From Helicoverpa zea (taxonomy: Eukaryota; Arthropoda; Insecta; Lepidoptera; Noctuidae): a DNA stretch of 64,000 nt. Both the position numbers and the translations under genes were made by a program. Within the stretch, counting starts at the first letter, position 1. Each line of letters begins with the position of its first letter. Positions 23,990-34,218 of the stretch are shown here, in pieces. The notes below the pieces were generated by a model, which saw only the letters and a program-made list of their open reading frames with translations, was not told where the DNA came from and ran no database searches. Location of the stretch: assembly GCF_022581195.2 (NCBI RefSeq), contig NC_061458.1, forward strand, positions 4,402,001 to 4,466,000. The letters are read 5' to 3'.

Positions 23990-25030
23990 CTTGAAACTTA
24001 AGCACTAGACCATTGTAAATATTTTCACCAGTATGTTATAAACACTTAATCTACGTGTGTAATTGTAGCGAGGGCGCAGGGAATGTTGCTGATGTCTCTC
24101 TTTAGACATTAATATGTTCGTGTTGAACCTCGCCAGTGGAACTGTATGCGACGCTCTAACAACACGTGACAGTTGCATTTACGAGGTTCACTATATATTT
24201 AAGTATTCTCTAGATTATTAGACACATAGGTTTAACATGGTGCCGTCATTTCTGAATTTGAGTTAGTTCAGGGGTTAAAATGGCAGTCCTATTTATTTAA
24301 GATTACGTGTTCAGTTTCCTATAAATGAATTTGTTTGCTTTTTACACTGCCTGATTGTTTTTATAGTTAAGTAAATGAACTTTCCAGTGAACATGAAGTA
24401 ATATGATTTTATATTTATGTACAATTTAAATTTGGACTGCCTACACTCTCGAATGTTCTTCACTGTACGCTTTACGATGTAAGAGCTATGATTTATCGGT
24501 AGAGTAGACTACTCCCCTGGTTGCGTCACAGTCGAGCGAGTGGCGGCAGGACCGCCGGTTCCGCTGTTCCTCGCTTCACTGCAAATTATACTTAGTGCTG
24601 TGTGGAGATGGGCACTCTAATCGTTTTATTAGGACTTCCAATATTAGACGAAATACACTGACTTGCTTCCTGTTAAAGGTTAGTAACCGACTTAGTTTCC
24701 ATCTCATGCGCAGCACAATTTGTGTTGTGTTTCCGAAAAGGATTGTCGTGGAAAAGAGCCATTTTGAAAACACACCGACCAGACCAGGGCAGTAGTGCAC
24801 TGTGCATTTACTCCTTACTGTAATAATTGTAATTCCGCCGGTAGTTTTAATTAGGCGAAATGCTAACCGTACATTTGACATTAGGAATTAACATAGTTTT
24901 AAACTATTGCTTAGGACGGTTAGTGAGTATTTCCGATTATATTTTTTGATCTGTTTCATCTTCGACCTGTTTAAAGTTTCTAATTAACTTCTGTGGATTA
25001 TCAATTTGTCAGATTGTGGAATTTAAACTT

Positions 25031-25036
25031 AATAAA
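25031..25036 (+). terminator. Sam-S: Sam-S poly(A) signal
   Basis: AATAAA about 1.04 kb after the stop codon. I see no canonical hexamer nearer, so the predicted 3' UTR is about 1 kb. It ends roughly 200-250 bases from the 3' end of the convergent protease gene. Confidence 0.6.
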
Positions 25037-25292
25037 ATTATGTCCTCCCAAAATACTAGCGGGAGAAAAAACCCAAGCTTTTATTTAACGCCATGCCACT
25101 TACACTTTGTAGTTGCAATGATTTATTGTTTACAAACACTAAGCATATAAGTTTTGTTTGATACAGGGAATTATTACGAGAAAATGCTTGAAAACTATAA
25201 GTAAAAGATTGTAGATATTTACAAAAAAAAATATACGATACATAACTGTTCTTATAAAAAATATTAAATGCATAGGTACAGCATGCAGGTAA

Positions 25293-25298
25293 TTTATT
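25293..25298 (-). terminator. S28 protease gene poly(A) signal
   Basis: AATAAA on the minus strand (TTTATT on plus), 30 bases after the stop at 25328-25330, giving a very short 3' UTR. It converges with the Sam-S 3' end. Confidence 0.65.
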
Positions 25299-25327
25299 GC
25301 ATAGAGCGTTTTTTGAAACAAAGGTAT

Positions 25328-28300
25328 CTAAGAGAGCCAGGAAGTTACAATTCTTCTAGCTCTTTGCTGTACTGCTGTCATCGCAATTGTGTCTGATGAA
25401 GACCAAGCTCGCATGTCAAAGCAATGAGATGCCCTGAAAAATTAAAAATATTGGTCTTTTACATCTCGTACGGTATGTCACGTGCAAACCAATAACAGAT
25501 ATGCATACATATTCGGACCACATAGCAAACTAGTATTGTTTGTAAAATAGGCAGCCTGGTAACTACAAACAAACATTCGATTGTATGTGATTGTGAAAAT
25601 GGACGAAAATCGTTTGCATATGGCTTTCATAAGAAAATTCTTTTCACTGCCAGAACTCACCGAAATAACTTGGCTGCTCTGAACTGTACACTACAGGGGC
25701 CCGATTCTCCTAAGTTAATAATGTCAACATCGAATAGAAATTGAATCGCAATAGCAGTTTTAACCATATCGGGCATTCTGCTACTAATATAAGACCAATC
25801 GTATTCCAACGACATTCGATTGGTCTGCTGTTTTGGTGATTTTGGTCTATACGGTAGTTTGCTCTACAATCATATTGCAATCGTAAATCATTTGCAGACA
25901 AAATGATTCATTATTAAATGACAGAAAAGGATAAAAACGTTTATTTCATAGAAAAAATAGCGGAATGCCACATACGTTTCAATCGTAATTGAGTCGGGAT
26001 TGAATCTTAGTCGAATGTGGATCGTATGTCACTTAAGTAAAATTAGAGGAATCGGGCCCCAGCTCTCCATAAACGACTATTGTTCTAACGTCAGCCATTT
26101 CATGTTATGCGCTTGCGCAGGTGTTTTGTTTAATGTATATTAATTTGCACAGAAACTAGCATAGCAGCCAAGTTCTGAGCGGCAAAGATACTTGTCTAGA
26201 GTTATATATTTATTAATGAACTTACCTGTCTACGGTATAAGTAGGTGATGTATCGGAAACATCTTCTTTGTATACGCCGAGTGCCCGCCATGGGTCGATG
26301 TAACCATGAATGTTTATAGTATTCTTTACTTCAGGCGCGAGGGCACCGAAAACTAAATTGACTCTATCAGCTCCGGCTTTCACGAAAGCTTCGTCGAATC
26401 TGTAAAACGAAATGCAATCTTGAGTTGCTTCATTTACAAAAAAAAAAATTGAGAACGCATGAACGCACTCTTGTTTGAAGTCCCAACAATAATAGGAATG
26501 ATAGCTGATATTCTAGCGATTCTGAGCTTGTATTCTATCTTACCCACCTTTCATCGAAAATCTTTTTGCAAATATCGACATAGAAATCCAAACTAAGCCA
26601 CTTGAGACCGTCGAACACTGTGCCCGATGTTGGCGCCGTCTGATAGAAACCGTATTCGGTGCAAGTTTGATAGTACCAGGCACGAGCTGAAAATCATGAT
26701 TTTCGTTTTATTATTTTTGTAGACAAGATAGAAGGTAACATTTTCCATAAGGGTCAAGAGTGGTAACGTCGAATTCTCCCAAGTTTTTGAATACATTGTT
26801 CGAGTTTATTACCTAGGTACATTTATGAGTGCATATTCCTTCTGAGATCAGTTTGAAGCTTTAGTCTAATTTCCCTAATCCTTAAGCGGACTAGATGTTA
26901 TTGTTAATAAGGGGAACGAAAGAAAGAACTCCAAGCGGGGTATAAGATGTACACTTACAATTTGTAGGAAGCATGTAGCTATCAAGGAAACTTTGATAAT
27001 TAATTTGCCAACACGAGTTGCTACTCAAATTCCGAATTCTGGCTATGTAACCGCCGATTTTTTCCATTGGAGTCGATCCTGCAATGCATTGTAAAAAAAA
27101 AATTAATATTAACATGTTATGAACATTTTACCTAATTTATTAGGCCGTACATCTCTGAAAGGGTGAAACTGTTAATATACTTAGCTAGCAACAAGATCTA
27201 TATAAACAACCGTCAATCCTATCCAATCTGCAAAGTATCTAACCATGAATTCGATAAATTTTACGAAAATATTACTCACCATAAGTGTTATCGTTAAAAT
27301 TATTGCAAATTGAAATTAGCGACCCGGGGAATGCTTGTTGTACAGATGTAGAGAACGTCCAGCTTATGAGCCCCGAAAATTGACCCAGATCGTACACATT
27401 GTCGTAGTTCAATGGTTCACACAATCTGCAGGAAAACACAGGAGGAAGGGTTTAATTATGACTTATAAATTGATTTATCAATCAGCATAACAATGGGAGC
27501 TAATACTATATAAAACCTCTGGAAAAGGCTTATGTACCTTGAATTGGACACTTACAGCAACGATTGAAGAACAAATGTCTCTTTAAACAAATTAAAATTA
27601 TAATTATAATATAACTAAAAATATTTAGGTTTGAACCAACATGTTTTACCATTACTGGTGTACAAATATAAAAAGGAAAGAAAACCTATGAGTAATATTT
27701 GGTGAAAAAATACGAAGACATCGTAACATAGTTTTACAATCTAACAAAATTACATCTGGATTTCCGATGTAAAATATTTTATAAACTCCACGGCGAGCTG
27801 GACAGCTCCAAGCTGCTGTATACTGGCCGGCGAGGCCTGTGCCGAGATGCCGCTGTTATACGCGGTGCGGCGGCGCGGCCCCTGACAGCGCCAAAGCGAC
27901 GCCGTCAATTTGACTTTTTTTGTGTGATTTTGGATTTATTTTTCTTGTAATATTAGTGTTTTTAGTGTTTTTAGCCTATAAGTGTAAATAAAACGAGCCG
28001 CAGCACGCAGATGCGCAGCGGGAATGATATGGATTATAGTGCATGTCAATCTTCTGGATCACTGGATGCCCTAGAGAGATGCCCCCTGTGCCCCCAAGCT
28101 CGTTTCTTCAGAGGTAAGCGAGGCTTGAGCGTGCACATTGGGAAGATCCACAAATCCCAATGTGCAGGCTCGGCTAATGCGACCGCTACAAACCCGACAC
28201 CAACCACCGATCCTTTCTGGCAAAAATTATCTAAATTAAAAAACTCAACTCCGGTATTAAAGCGGGTTCCCCGTGGAGCCAGGCCCCTGGTTGCTCAACA

Positions 28301-31300
28301 CTTGGCAGGTTGTGTTCGCCTGGCTGCACGGGAGAACTCGCAACGTGCTTGGGAGCAATTGCTCACCTTCCCATATAGAGTTTTACACGTTCAGAAAAAT
28401 TTGGCAAACAAAAAGTCCTTGACAAAACAAATTAAAGACAACTGCGTAAGTTTAGGCCAAGAAGATTTCGATACCAAATTACCGACCCAAAGAATTTCTA
28501 ATATACCCCGCCTAGTGGAATCAAAGCTAGGCGAGGGTGACATTCGGGGGGCTGCTAGAATTCTCTTTAGCAGTGATGTGGTGGCTCCGTGTTCTCCAGA
28601 CACGCTCTCCGCTCTGGAGAGTAAACACCCAGCCCCAGCAGATGGCCTCTCTTTTCCCGACCCTCCTGATTCAGACGCACATACCCTCACAATTTCAGGT
28701 CGACACCTGGTCACAGCCATAGGCTCCTTCAGGAGCGGCTCCGCAGGCGGCCTCGACGGCTTGAGTCCGCAACACCTGAAGGATCTCACCTGCCCAAGCG
28801 CCGGGGAAGCAGGTGAGTCGCTCTTGAAGGAGCTTACGGCCCTGACCAACCTTATGCTCTCCGGCAAGGTGGACGAAACCGTCATAGACGTTTTGTATGG
28901 AGCAAACCTCTGTGCTTTGCGCAAGAAGGATGGCGGTATTCGTCCAATTGCCGTGGGGACCACCTATCGTCGTATGGCAGCCAAAATCTGCTGTAAATTT
29001 TATAGTGAGGACGTTTCGGAAAAATTTCAGCCCCTGCAGCTAGGTTATGGCTCGAAAGGGGGCTGCGAGGCTGCCGTACACGCCCTGTCGACCTACCTAA
29101 ATTATGGGAACGGAGATGTCATCTTGAAGGTTGACATTAAGAACGCATTCAACTCGGTGAACAGGGACACCTTGCTGGCAGAAGCCAAAAAAGAAATACC
29201 CCAAATTTTTAGTTTCCTCTGGCAGTGCTACAGACATCCAACCAAATTACTTTATCGGGACAACCTATTAGAATCCGCTGTTGGCTGTCAACAAGGTGAT
29301 CCCCTCGGGCCTGTGATCTTTAGTTTGGCAATTAACCCAATAATTCGGCAACTAAATTCTGAATTTAACGTCTGGTATCTCGACGATGGGACCCTGGGAG
29401 GCAACAGAGATACCGTACTTAATGATTTCATTTTCCTAAGAGACAAACTCCATAACATTGGCCTTGACCTAAACATTTCCAAATGCGAACTATTTATATC
29501 TGACACAACCGACAGACAGACGACACTCCAAAATTTTAACGCAGTAGCCGATGGCATAAAAATAATAGACAAAAGTTCTCTTTGCCTCCTGGGGTCACCA
29601 GTACTAGAAGAGTCATTTTCGGATTTTATTGAGAACAAAATTCAAAATTTCAATGATATTTCGGAAAGGTTATTCAAAATTAATATACATTCAGCCATCA
29701 CCATCCTACGATACTGCTGCTTTGGCCCCAAATTAACCTACATCTTGCGTGCTTCTCATTTATGGAAGCACATCAACCTTTTGGATCAAATTGATAAAAT
29801 AATTCGACACACACTTTCATCAATTTTAAATGTGGCCTTGGACGACAAAGCTTGGTCTCAAGCTACACTTCCCATCCGTATGGGAGGGCTTGGCGTCCGC
29901 AAAATTTCCAGTATTAGTTTACCGGCATTTATTTCCTCCGTCCATGGCACTGACAAATTGATCAGGAAAATCCTACCTATTACACTGATCAATTTTGAGG
30001 TGCCATGCCTGGCGGAGGCTATTAATGCCTGGAAAGTCACATGCCCGAATACCGATCTACCCGCCAACCCATCCTCCCAGAGACAGTGGGATGAGCCGCT
30101 CTGCAGAGTAATACGGAAAAATCTCATTGATACGTCAATTACTTCTGCGGAGCGAGCACGCCTACTGGCTGTGGGTGAATGGGAGTCAGGTCTTTGGCTT
30201 CACGCATTTCCGTCGGCAAACATAGGCACCATGTTTGACGACACCACTTTCAGACTCGCTGTCTGCCTGCGTCTGGGTGCTTCATGCTGCACTCCTCACC
30301 GCTGCCACTGCGGGGAAGCTGTCAGCAGCCTCGGTCACCACGGCCTGTCGTGCAGCCGGAGTGCGGGCCGCATACCACGACATGCGAATATCAACGACGT
30401 GATCCGTCGGGCTCTTGTTGCCGTCGGCGTGCCAGCCGTACTTGAACCAAATGGTTTGGCACGCGACGATGGCAAGAGACCAGACGGCATGTCGCTATTT
30501 CCGTGGAAGATGGGTAGGACTTTAGTGTGGGACGCGACCTGCGTCGACACTCTTGCGCCATCCCATCTTCCTAGAACTGCGTGTTGTGTCGGCTCCGCCG
30601 CTTCACAAGCAGAAGACCTCAAACGGCGCAAATATAGTAGCCTTATCGGGAATTACATGTTTGAGCCGTTTGGGGTTGAAACTCTCGGGCCGTGGGGTCC
30701 GAGTGCTCACGCGCTTGCAAAGGAAATTTCTAAGCGCCTTGTTGACACTTCTCGTGACCCAAGGGCTGGCTTTTATTTCGCACAGAGGTTGAGCATTGCC
30801 ATCCAACGTGGCAATGCTGCCAGCCTTCTGGGTACATTACCCGGTGACAGCGATGAGGAGCAAGCATGTATTAGTTTTAAGTTGTATATATAAGTTTATT
30901 TTTAATTTTTAAAATTAATGTAAATCTTTTCAAACTTAATTGAAATCAAATATGTATAATAAATGCCTTATGTACCTATTTCATTTCTACACAAGAAAAG
31001 ACATTGATATGAGATACTCGCCTATAAGCTTGCTCCAAGCGGCGCCTGCCCTCTTCAGTCTGCATCGAAGCTACTGTTTCCTCGATGCCTTGTCGAATGT
31101 GAGCTATGCACTGTTCTCCACCCTCCAACCAGAAAGCTTCATGTACCACTTCCAGATATTCTAAAATTAAATAAAACAGCATGATAATACATAGATCCTC
31201 TTCTATTCTGCAGTTGCAGGGCATGGTCACGGGTACGTTTATTCGCGGTCGTATCCTAATCGTTGGTAAAATAACATGAGTAAGTAGGTACTCACCAAAG

Positions 31301-32670
31301 AAATCAACTTTCGCCAGGATAGGGCCACTAGAGGCGACCGTGCCCACCACCAAGTGCGGGTAGCGCATTTTGAACCACATGACCATGTTGGCAGCGTATG
31401 AGCCTCCGTACAGTATAACCTTGCTATCTGCGAACCGCGGCTGCTTCTTCATGTCCGTGATGAAGTACGCGAGGTCAGCCAGCGCTTGGTCAATGTTGAG
31501 GAATCGTAAGTTTTCCGCTGTGAAGTTCCTATCAATCAAGGTTGAGGTAGTAATTCAGTTTCATAATAATGCTAACTTAGGTAGTTGTTTGTATGTTACG
31601 CAAGTTAAAATCACGTAGTCCAGTTCTGACTACGCCGTAGCCGCGTAGCGAATATACTGAAGACAGGAACACTGCCCGTTTTTTCGGCTGCTTCGCAGCG
31701 CATGTTAACTCCCAACGCGAATCAAGTGGTGTTACAGTATGTTAGCTTTTAGAAATGTTTTTTTATTTGTCCTTGTGCGAATTAACCTACAAGTGTCTCT
31801 ATGGATTTCAACTTACGCAAAGATTTTAGATGCTCCGTAATAGCGATGTTCCGTGTAAACTTGATACCCCTTGTTCTCTCTCGCCATCTCAAACATGTTT
31901 CCAGCCATTAACCAGCCAGGAAGTATGTCCCATTCTCCACCGACCAGGATAAATATAGGATAGCCGTCGCCACCAAAGAATTGTTCGTTAAACATGAACC
32001 TCTGTAATTTCACGACAAAAAAATATTATATGAGCAGCTTCCTATGCAAGTACTTTCATAAGTCTGTGTCATTGTATGTTTGAGAGTGGGTATTAAAAAG
32101 TCCAAAGATAAGTTTTTTGTGTTTCTATAATTTTCTATGTACCTAAAGTATTAGGATCCATATTTTATGTAGTTGATTAAAAAAAACACGAAAACCAATC
32201 AACCAACTTGCAAAGTATCACTAGCAAGCTGGTGATACTTTGCAAGTTGGTTATCGCGTTAATTGGAGAACACAAAAAATACTGTGAAATTCTAGAAGAT
32301 AAAAAGGGACCCAAATAAATTTAGCGTACCTACCATAGAGAAATTGGTAGGGTTCTGATGATCGAAATGGTCTAGTGGCATAGTTGTCCATGCTGTGTTA
32401 ACGTTCCTGGCAGGCAGTCTGCTGAACTCCTCAGGGGGTTTCATGTCTATTCCCAGGGACATTTCTACGAGCCTGGGCTCCTTCGCCCATGATGGCGAAA
32501 ATACACTGAGGAATAGTAGGAAGATAATCTGAAAATTTTAAAGTACCTGGTAAGATCACTAACTAAAACTTATTTTATGTTAATTAATGTTGGTATCGAA
32601 TGGTATCTAATTTCACAATCTGTATTTCGTACAAAACCGTAAATTACAATATTAAATGTTTACTTACCAT
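25328..32670 (-). CDS. S28-family serine carboxypeptidase (PRCP / thymus-specific serine protease, K12H4.7 type)
   Basis: A secreted or lysosomal protease of the family that cleaves Pro-Xaa or related bonds. Coding exons on minus: 32670-32668 (ATG only), 32528-32334, 32001-31817, 31528-31296, 31160-31022, 27425-27280, 27078-26959, 26686-26548, 26399-26226, 25433-25328. All junctions keep frame, giving 479 residues, normal for S28. A signal peptide (MIIFLLFLSVFSPSWA) begins the protein; LDHFDHQNP and EHRYYGAS are family motifs. Likely catalytic triad: Ser171 in GGSYAANMVMW, Asp422 in HGYIDPWRALGV, His448 in SHCFDM, all present. Intron 1 splits right after the ATG. Intron 5 begins with GC, not GT, and holds an opposite-strand R2-like element; intron 9 holds a MITE. 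The reading frame is intact. Substrate and tissue are unknown; GATA-like sites upstream suggest gut. Confidence 0.93.
25696..26060. mobile_element. MITE, GGGCCCGATTCTCC family, copy 1
   Basis: Ends are GGGCCCGATTCTCCTAA and its near-complement TTAGAGGAATCGGGCCC, with CAG outside both ends (25694-25696 and 26060-26062), a possible 3-base duplication. The interior is AT-rich and non-coding, with a hairpin-like segment around ACCAATCGTATTCC and CGATTGGT. It sits in intron 9 of the S28 protease gene. Related copies lie at 37646-37840 and 52125-52287. Confidence 0.85.
27781..30960 (+). mobile_element. R2-superfamily-like (RLE-type) non-LTR retrotransposon, apparently full length
   Basis: A GC-rich 5' leader starts at about 27781; then comes one long ORF (28011-30893), then an AT-rich 3' end with AATAAA near 30958. 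The element lies on the plus strand in intron 5 of the minus-strand S28 protease gene. I could not find a target-site duplication or a poly(A) tail, so both boundaries are approximate. RLE-type elements often lack both features. No frameshift or internal stop is seen. Confidence 0.8.
28011..30893 (+). CDS. R2-like retrotransposon polyprotein: zinc finger, reverse transcriptase, CCHC, restriction-like endonuclease
   Basis: 960 residues, uninterrupted; the ATG at 28011 is the first after an in-frame TAG. Domains in order: a C2H2 finger (Cys24, Cys27, His42, His47, in CPLCPQARFFRGKRGLSVHI); a linker; reverse transcriptase with KVDIKNAFNSVN (Asp375), GCQQGDPLGPVIFSLAI and YLDD (Asp458-Asp459); a thumb; a CCHC cluster (Cys765, Cys767, His776, Cys781) of the C-x-C-x8-H-x4-C spacing typical of R2; then a PD-(D/E)xK-type endonuclease with RPDGM (Asp825) and LVWDATCVD (Asp841). 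Such proteins nick the target and copy RNA in place. All catalytic residues I can recognise are present. Whether it is R2 proper, R4/Dong or another RLE clade needs a tree; its site is an intron, not rDNA. Confidence 0.9.
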   Translation: MRSGNDMDYSACQSSGSLDALERCPLCPQARFFRGKRGLSVHIGKIHKSQCAGSANATATNPTPTTDPFWQKLSKLKNSTPVLKRVPRGARPLVAQHLAGCVRLAARENSQRAWEQLLTFPYRVLHVQKNLANKKSLTKQIKDNCVSLGQEDFDTKLPTQRISNIPRLVESKLGEGDIRGAARILFSSDVVAPCSPDTLSALESKHPAPADGLSFPDPPDSDAHTLTISGRHLVTAIGSFRSGSAGGLDGLSPQHLKDLTCPSAGEAGESLLKELTALTNLMLSGKVDETVIDVLYGANLCALRKKDGGIRPIAVGTTYRRMAAKICCKFYSEDVSEKFQPLQLGYGSKGGCEAAVHALSTYLNYGNGDVILKVDIKNAFNSVNRDTLLAEAKKEIPQIFSFLWQCYRHPTKLLYRDNLLESAVGCQQGDPLGPVIFSLAINPIIRQLNSEFNVWYLDDGTLGGNRDTVLNDFIFLRDKLHNIGLDLNISKCELFISDTTDRQTTLQNFNAVADGIKIIDKSSLCLLGSPVLEESFSDFIENKIQNFNDISERLFKINIHSAITILRYCCFGPKLTYILRASHLWKHINLLDQIDKIIRHTLSSILNVALDDKAWSQATLPIRMGGLGVRKISSISLPAFISSVHGTDKLIRKILPITLINFEVPCLAEAINAWKVTCPNTDLPANPSSQRQWDEPLCRVIRKNLIDTSITSAERARLLAVGEWESGLWLHAFPSANIGTMFDDTTFRLAVCLRLGASCCTPHRCHCGEAVSSLGHHGLSCSRSAGRIPRHANINDVIRRALVAVGVPAVLEPNGLARDDGKRPDGMSLFPWKMGRTLVWDATCVDTLAPSHLPRTACCVGSAASQAEDLKRRKYSSLIGNYMFEPFGVETLGPWGPSAHALAKEISKRLVDTSRDPRAGFYFAQRLSIAIQRGNAASLLGTLPGDSDEEQACISFKLYI
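32201..32252. repeat. Perfect 21-bp inverted repeat with a 10-base loop in intron 2 of the S28 protease gene
   Basis: AACCAACTTGCAAAGTATCAC at 32201-32221, ten bases, then its exact complement at 32232-32252. It would form a strong hairpin in the pre-mRNA. It has no flanking duplication that I can see and could be a minimal foldback remnant or a snap-back repair product. Confidence 0.85.
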
Positions 32671-32700
32671 TTTATATATTTTCTTTTGAACAAATTAACA

Positions 32701-32814
32701 TATCACACGCGCATTCGATAGCCTAATTGCGCTATCTAAACGAAATAACTTCGATAACAAATAGAATTATCGTTATCATTAGAGACGATTATGATAATTC
32801 CAACTTAATATATC
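32701..32814 (-). promoter_or_regulatory. GATA-site cluster upstream of the S28 protease gene
   Basis: Within 115 bases upstream of the minus-strand first exon there are eight GATA or TATC cores (32701, 32717, 32733, 32753, 32768, 32774, 32793, 32811). Clusters of GATA sites drive midgut digestive-enzyme genes in insects. In AT-rich DNA several would occur by chance, so this is a hypothesis. Confidence 0.35.
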
Positions 32815-34159
32815 ATTTGATTGATACAGGGTGGTTCACATGTAGGTAAATAGTATTTTCCCCTAGGTCCTATAATATCGACTGATTTAATTAATGTGTT
32901 ATTTATTTGGCACTTAAGTACAACAGTAGACGTTATCGATATAGGCAAGATTACGTTACTCATACCATACATTACTCATTTACTCATACATTAAGACCTT
33001 CAAGTCTAATTGATAAACTAATTATGATTTTATTTTATCGTCCCTCTTCTTATAGGTAGGTAGGTACCTTCATTTCCTACCTATTGTAATATAAAACCTG
33101 GGTTTATAAATGTTTATTTATGCGTGAAAGTATGTTAAACCACATTCATTTAATTTATTTCACTTCGAGACGCAACGTCGGATATATCTGTGTAGGTATA
33201 TTTTTCGAAGTCATTAATGAGATTGCATAATTACTTTACCTTATTGTAGGTACCAACCTACGCATTGTTATGATAAGACCCAAAATGCTAGAGATAACTA
33301 GTATTTAACATTAACGTAGATATTTCTACCTTGACCTCATAGGCTAGGTAGCCTTATTATCTGGTGACGCTGAAAAAAATACTCAACCTGTTAGAGATCG
33401 CGTTATAAGTATATAAATCAAAGGATTCCTAAGTAAGTACGGCTCACGAATAGTCTATTTGAATAATGCAATGTAGGTAAACTACTCAATGCGCGATCTC
33501 AGCTGACGCTACTCTATTTCAAGGCATTATAGCAGCTACTTCTACTTAATTGATAATCTAATTTTCTTGACAGCGATGATAGCTATAATTGGAAATATCG
33601 CATACAAACGTCAATCTATTTGTAAACGACTCCAGAAGGCAATTTAAATAACCACTAAGTATCTAGGAATTTATTAATTAACGCTTCTATTCTAGTTCAA
33701 TAAGTTTTCCTCATCTCATTGTGTGGTAAGGTCAATATCTGCTACAAAAACTGACCTGATTGATTGATATTCTAAAAATATCTTCGTGGCAGCATCTTCA
33801 CACGTCACTCGAGGAATCCTTGCATTCAGTTGCAACATTTATTATAACAGTAGATAGTTTGTAGGGCCTCACTAAAAGCTGATGTTATGCGTAGTTTTTA
33901 ACGGTTTTTCCGGAGATATTTAACTAGATGCGTTATATGTAGGTACATTAGATATTTATAAGTTAATACTAGTAATCTATGTTAAAGCTCTGAAATCTTG
34001 TTTGCCATTATTTTGTCCGCTTTCAGCCATATTACGAAAAAATATACGGTAGGTATGCCCAAATCAAACACTAACTTTATCAAACGACAAAACCGTATGT
34101 TTGGAAAAATGAACTATAGGTAGGTACATATAAAACCAGTTTCTATTAAATTAATATAC
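32815..34159. other. Intergenic between the protease and CAP genes, no gene seen
   Basis: AT-rich with repeated TAGGTAGGTACCT-like words. No coding frame, RNA gene or repeat ends that I can support. Confidence 0.4.
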
Positions 34160-34165
34160 TTTATT
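34160..34165 (-). terminator. CAP gene poly(A) signal
   Basis: AATAAA on minus (TTTATT on plus), about 54 bases after the stop at 34219-34221. Confidence 0.65.
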
Positions 34166-34218
34166 AAAGTTTAAACCTTAAAACACAACTTAATTTTCAG
34201 CATCCACATTGTCTGGTG

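Noticed and set aside
17541..25036. METTL16/METT-10-type m6A hairpin in Sam-S (UACAGAGAA, or UACAGAAA at a 3' splice site)
   Set aside because: I looked in the 3' UTR and at the splice acceptors. The nearest words are TTTACAGAATG in the spacer between exons 4a and 4b and TTATCAGAAAC at exon 3; neither has the full motif or an evident hairpin.
28391..28963. 190-codon minus-strand frame inside the R2-like ORF
   Set aside because: Antisense shadow of the retrotransposon reading frame; no motif and no relation to the protease exons on that strand.
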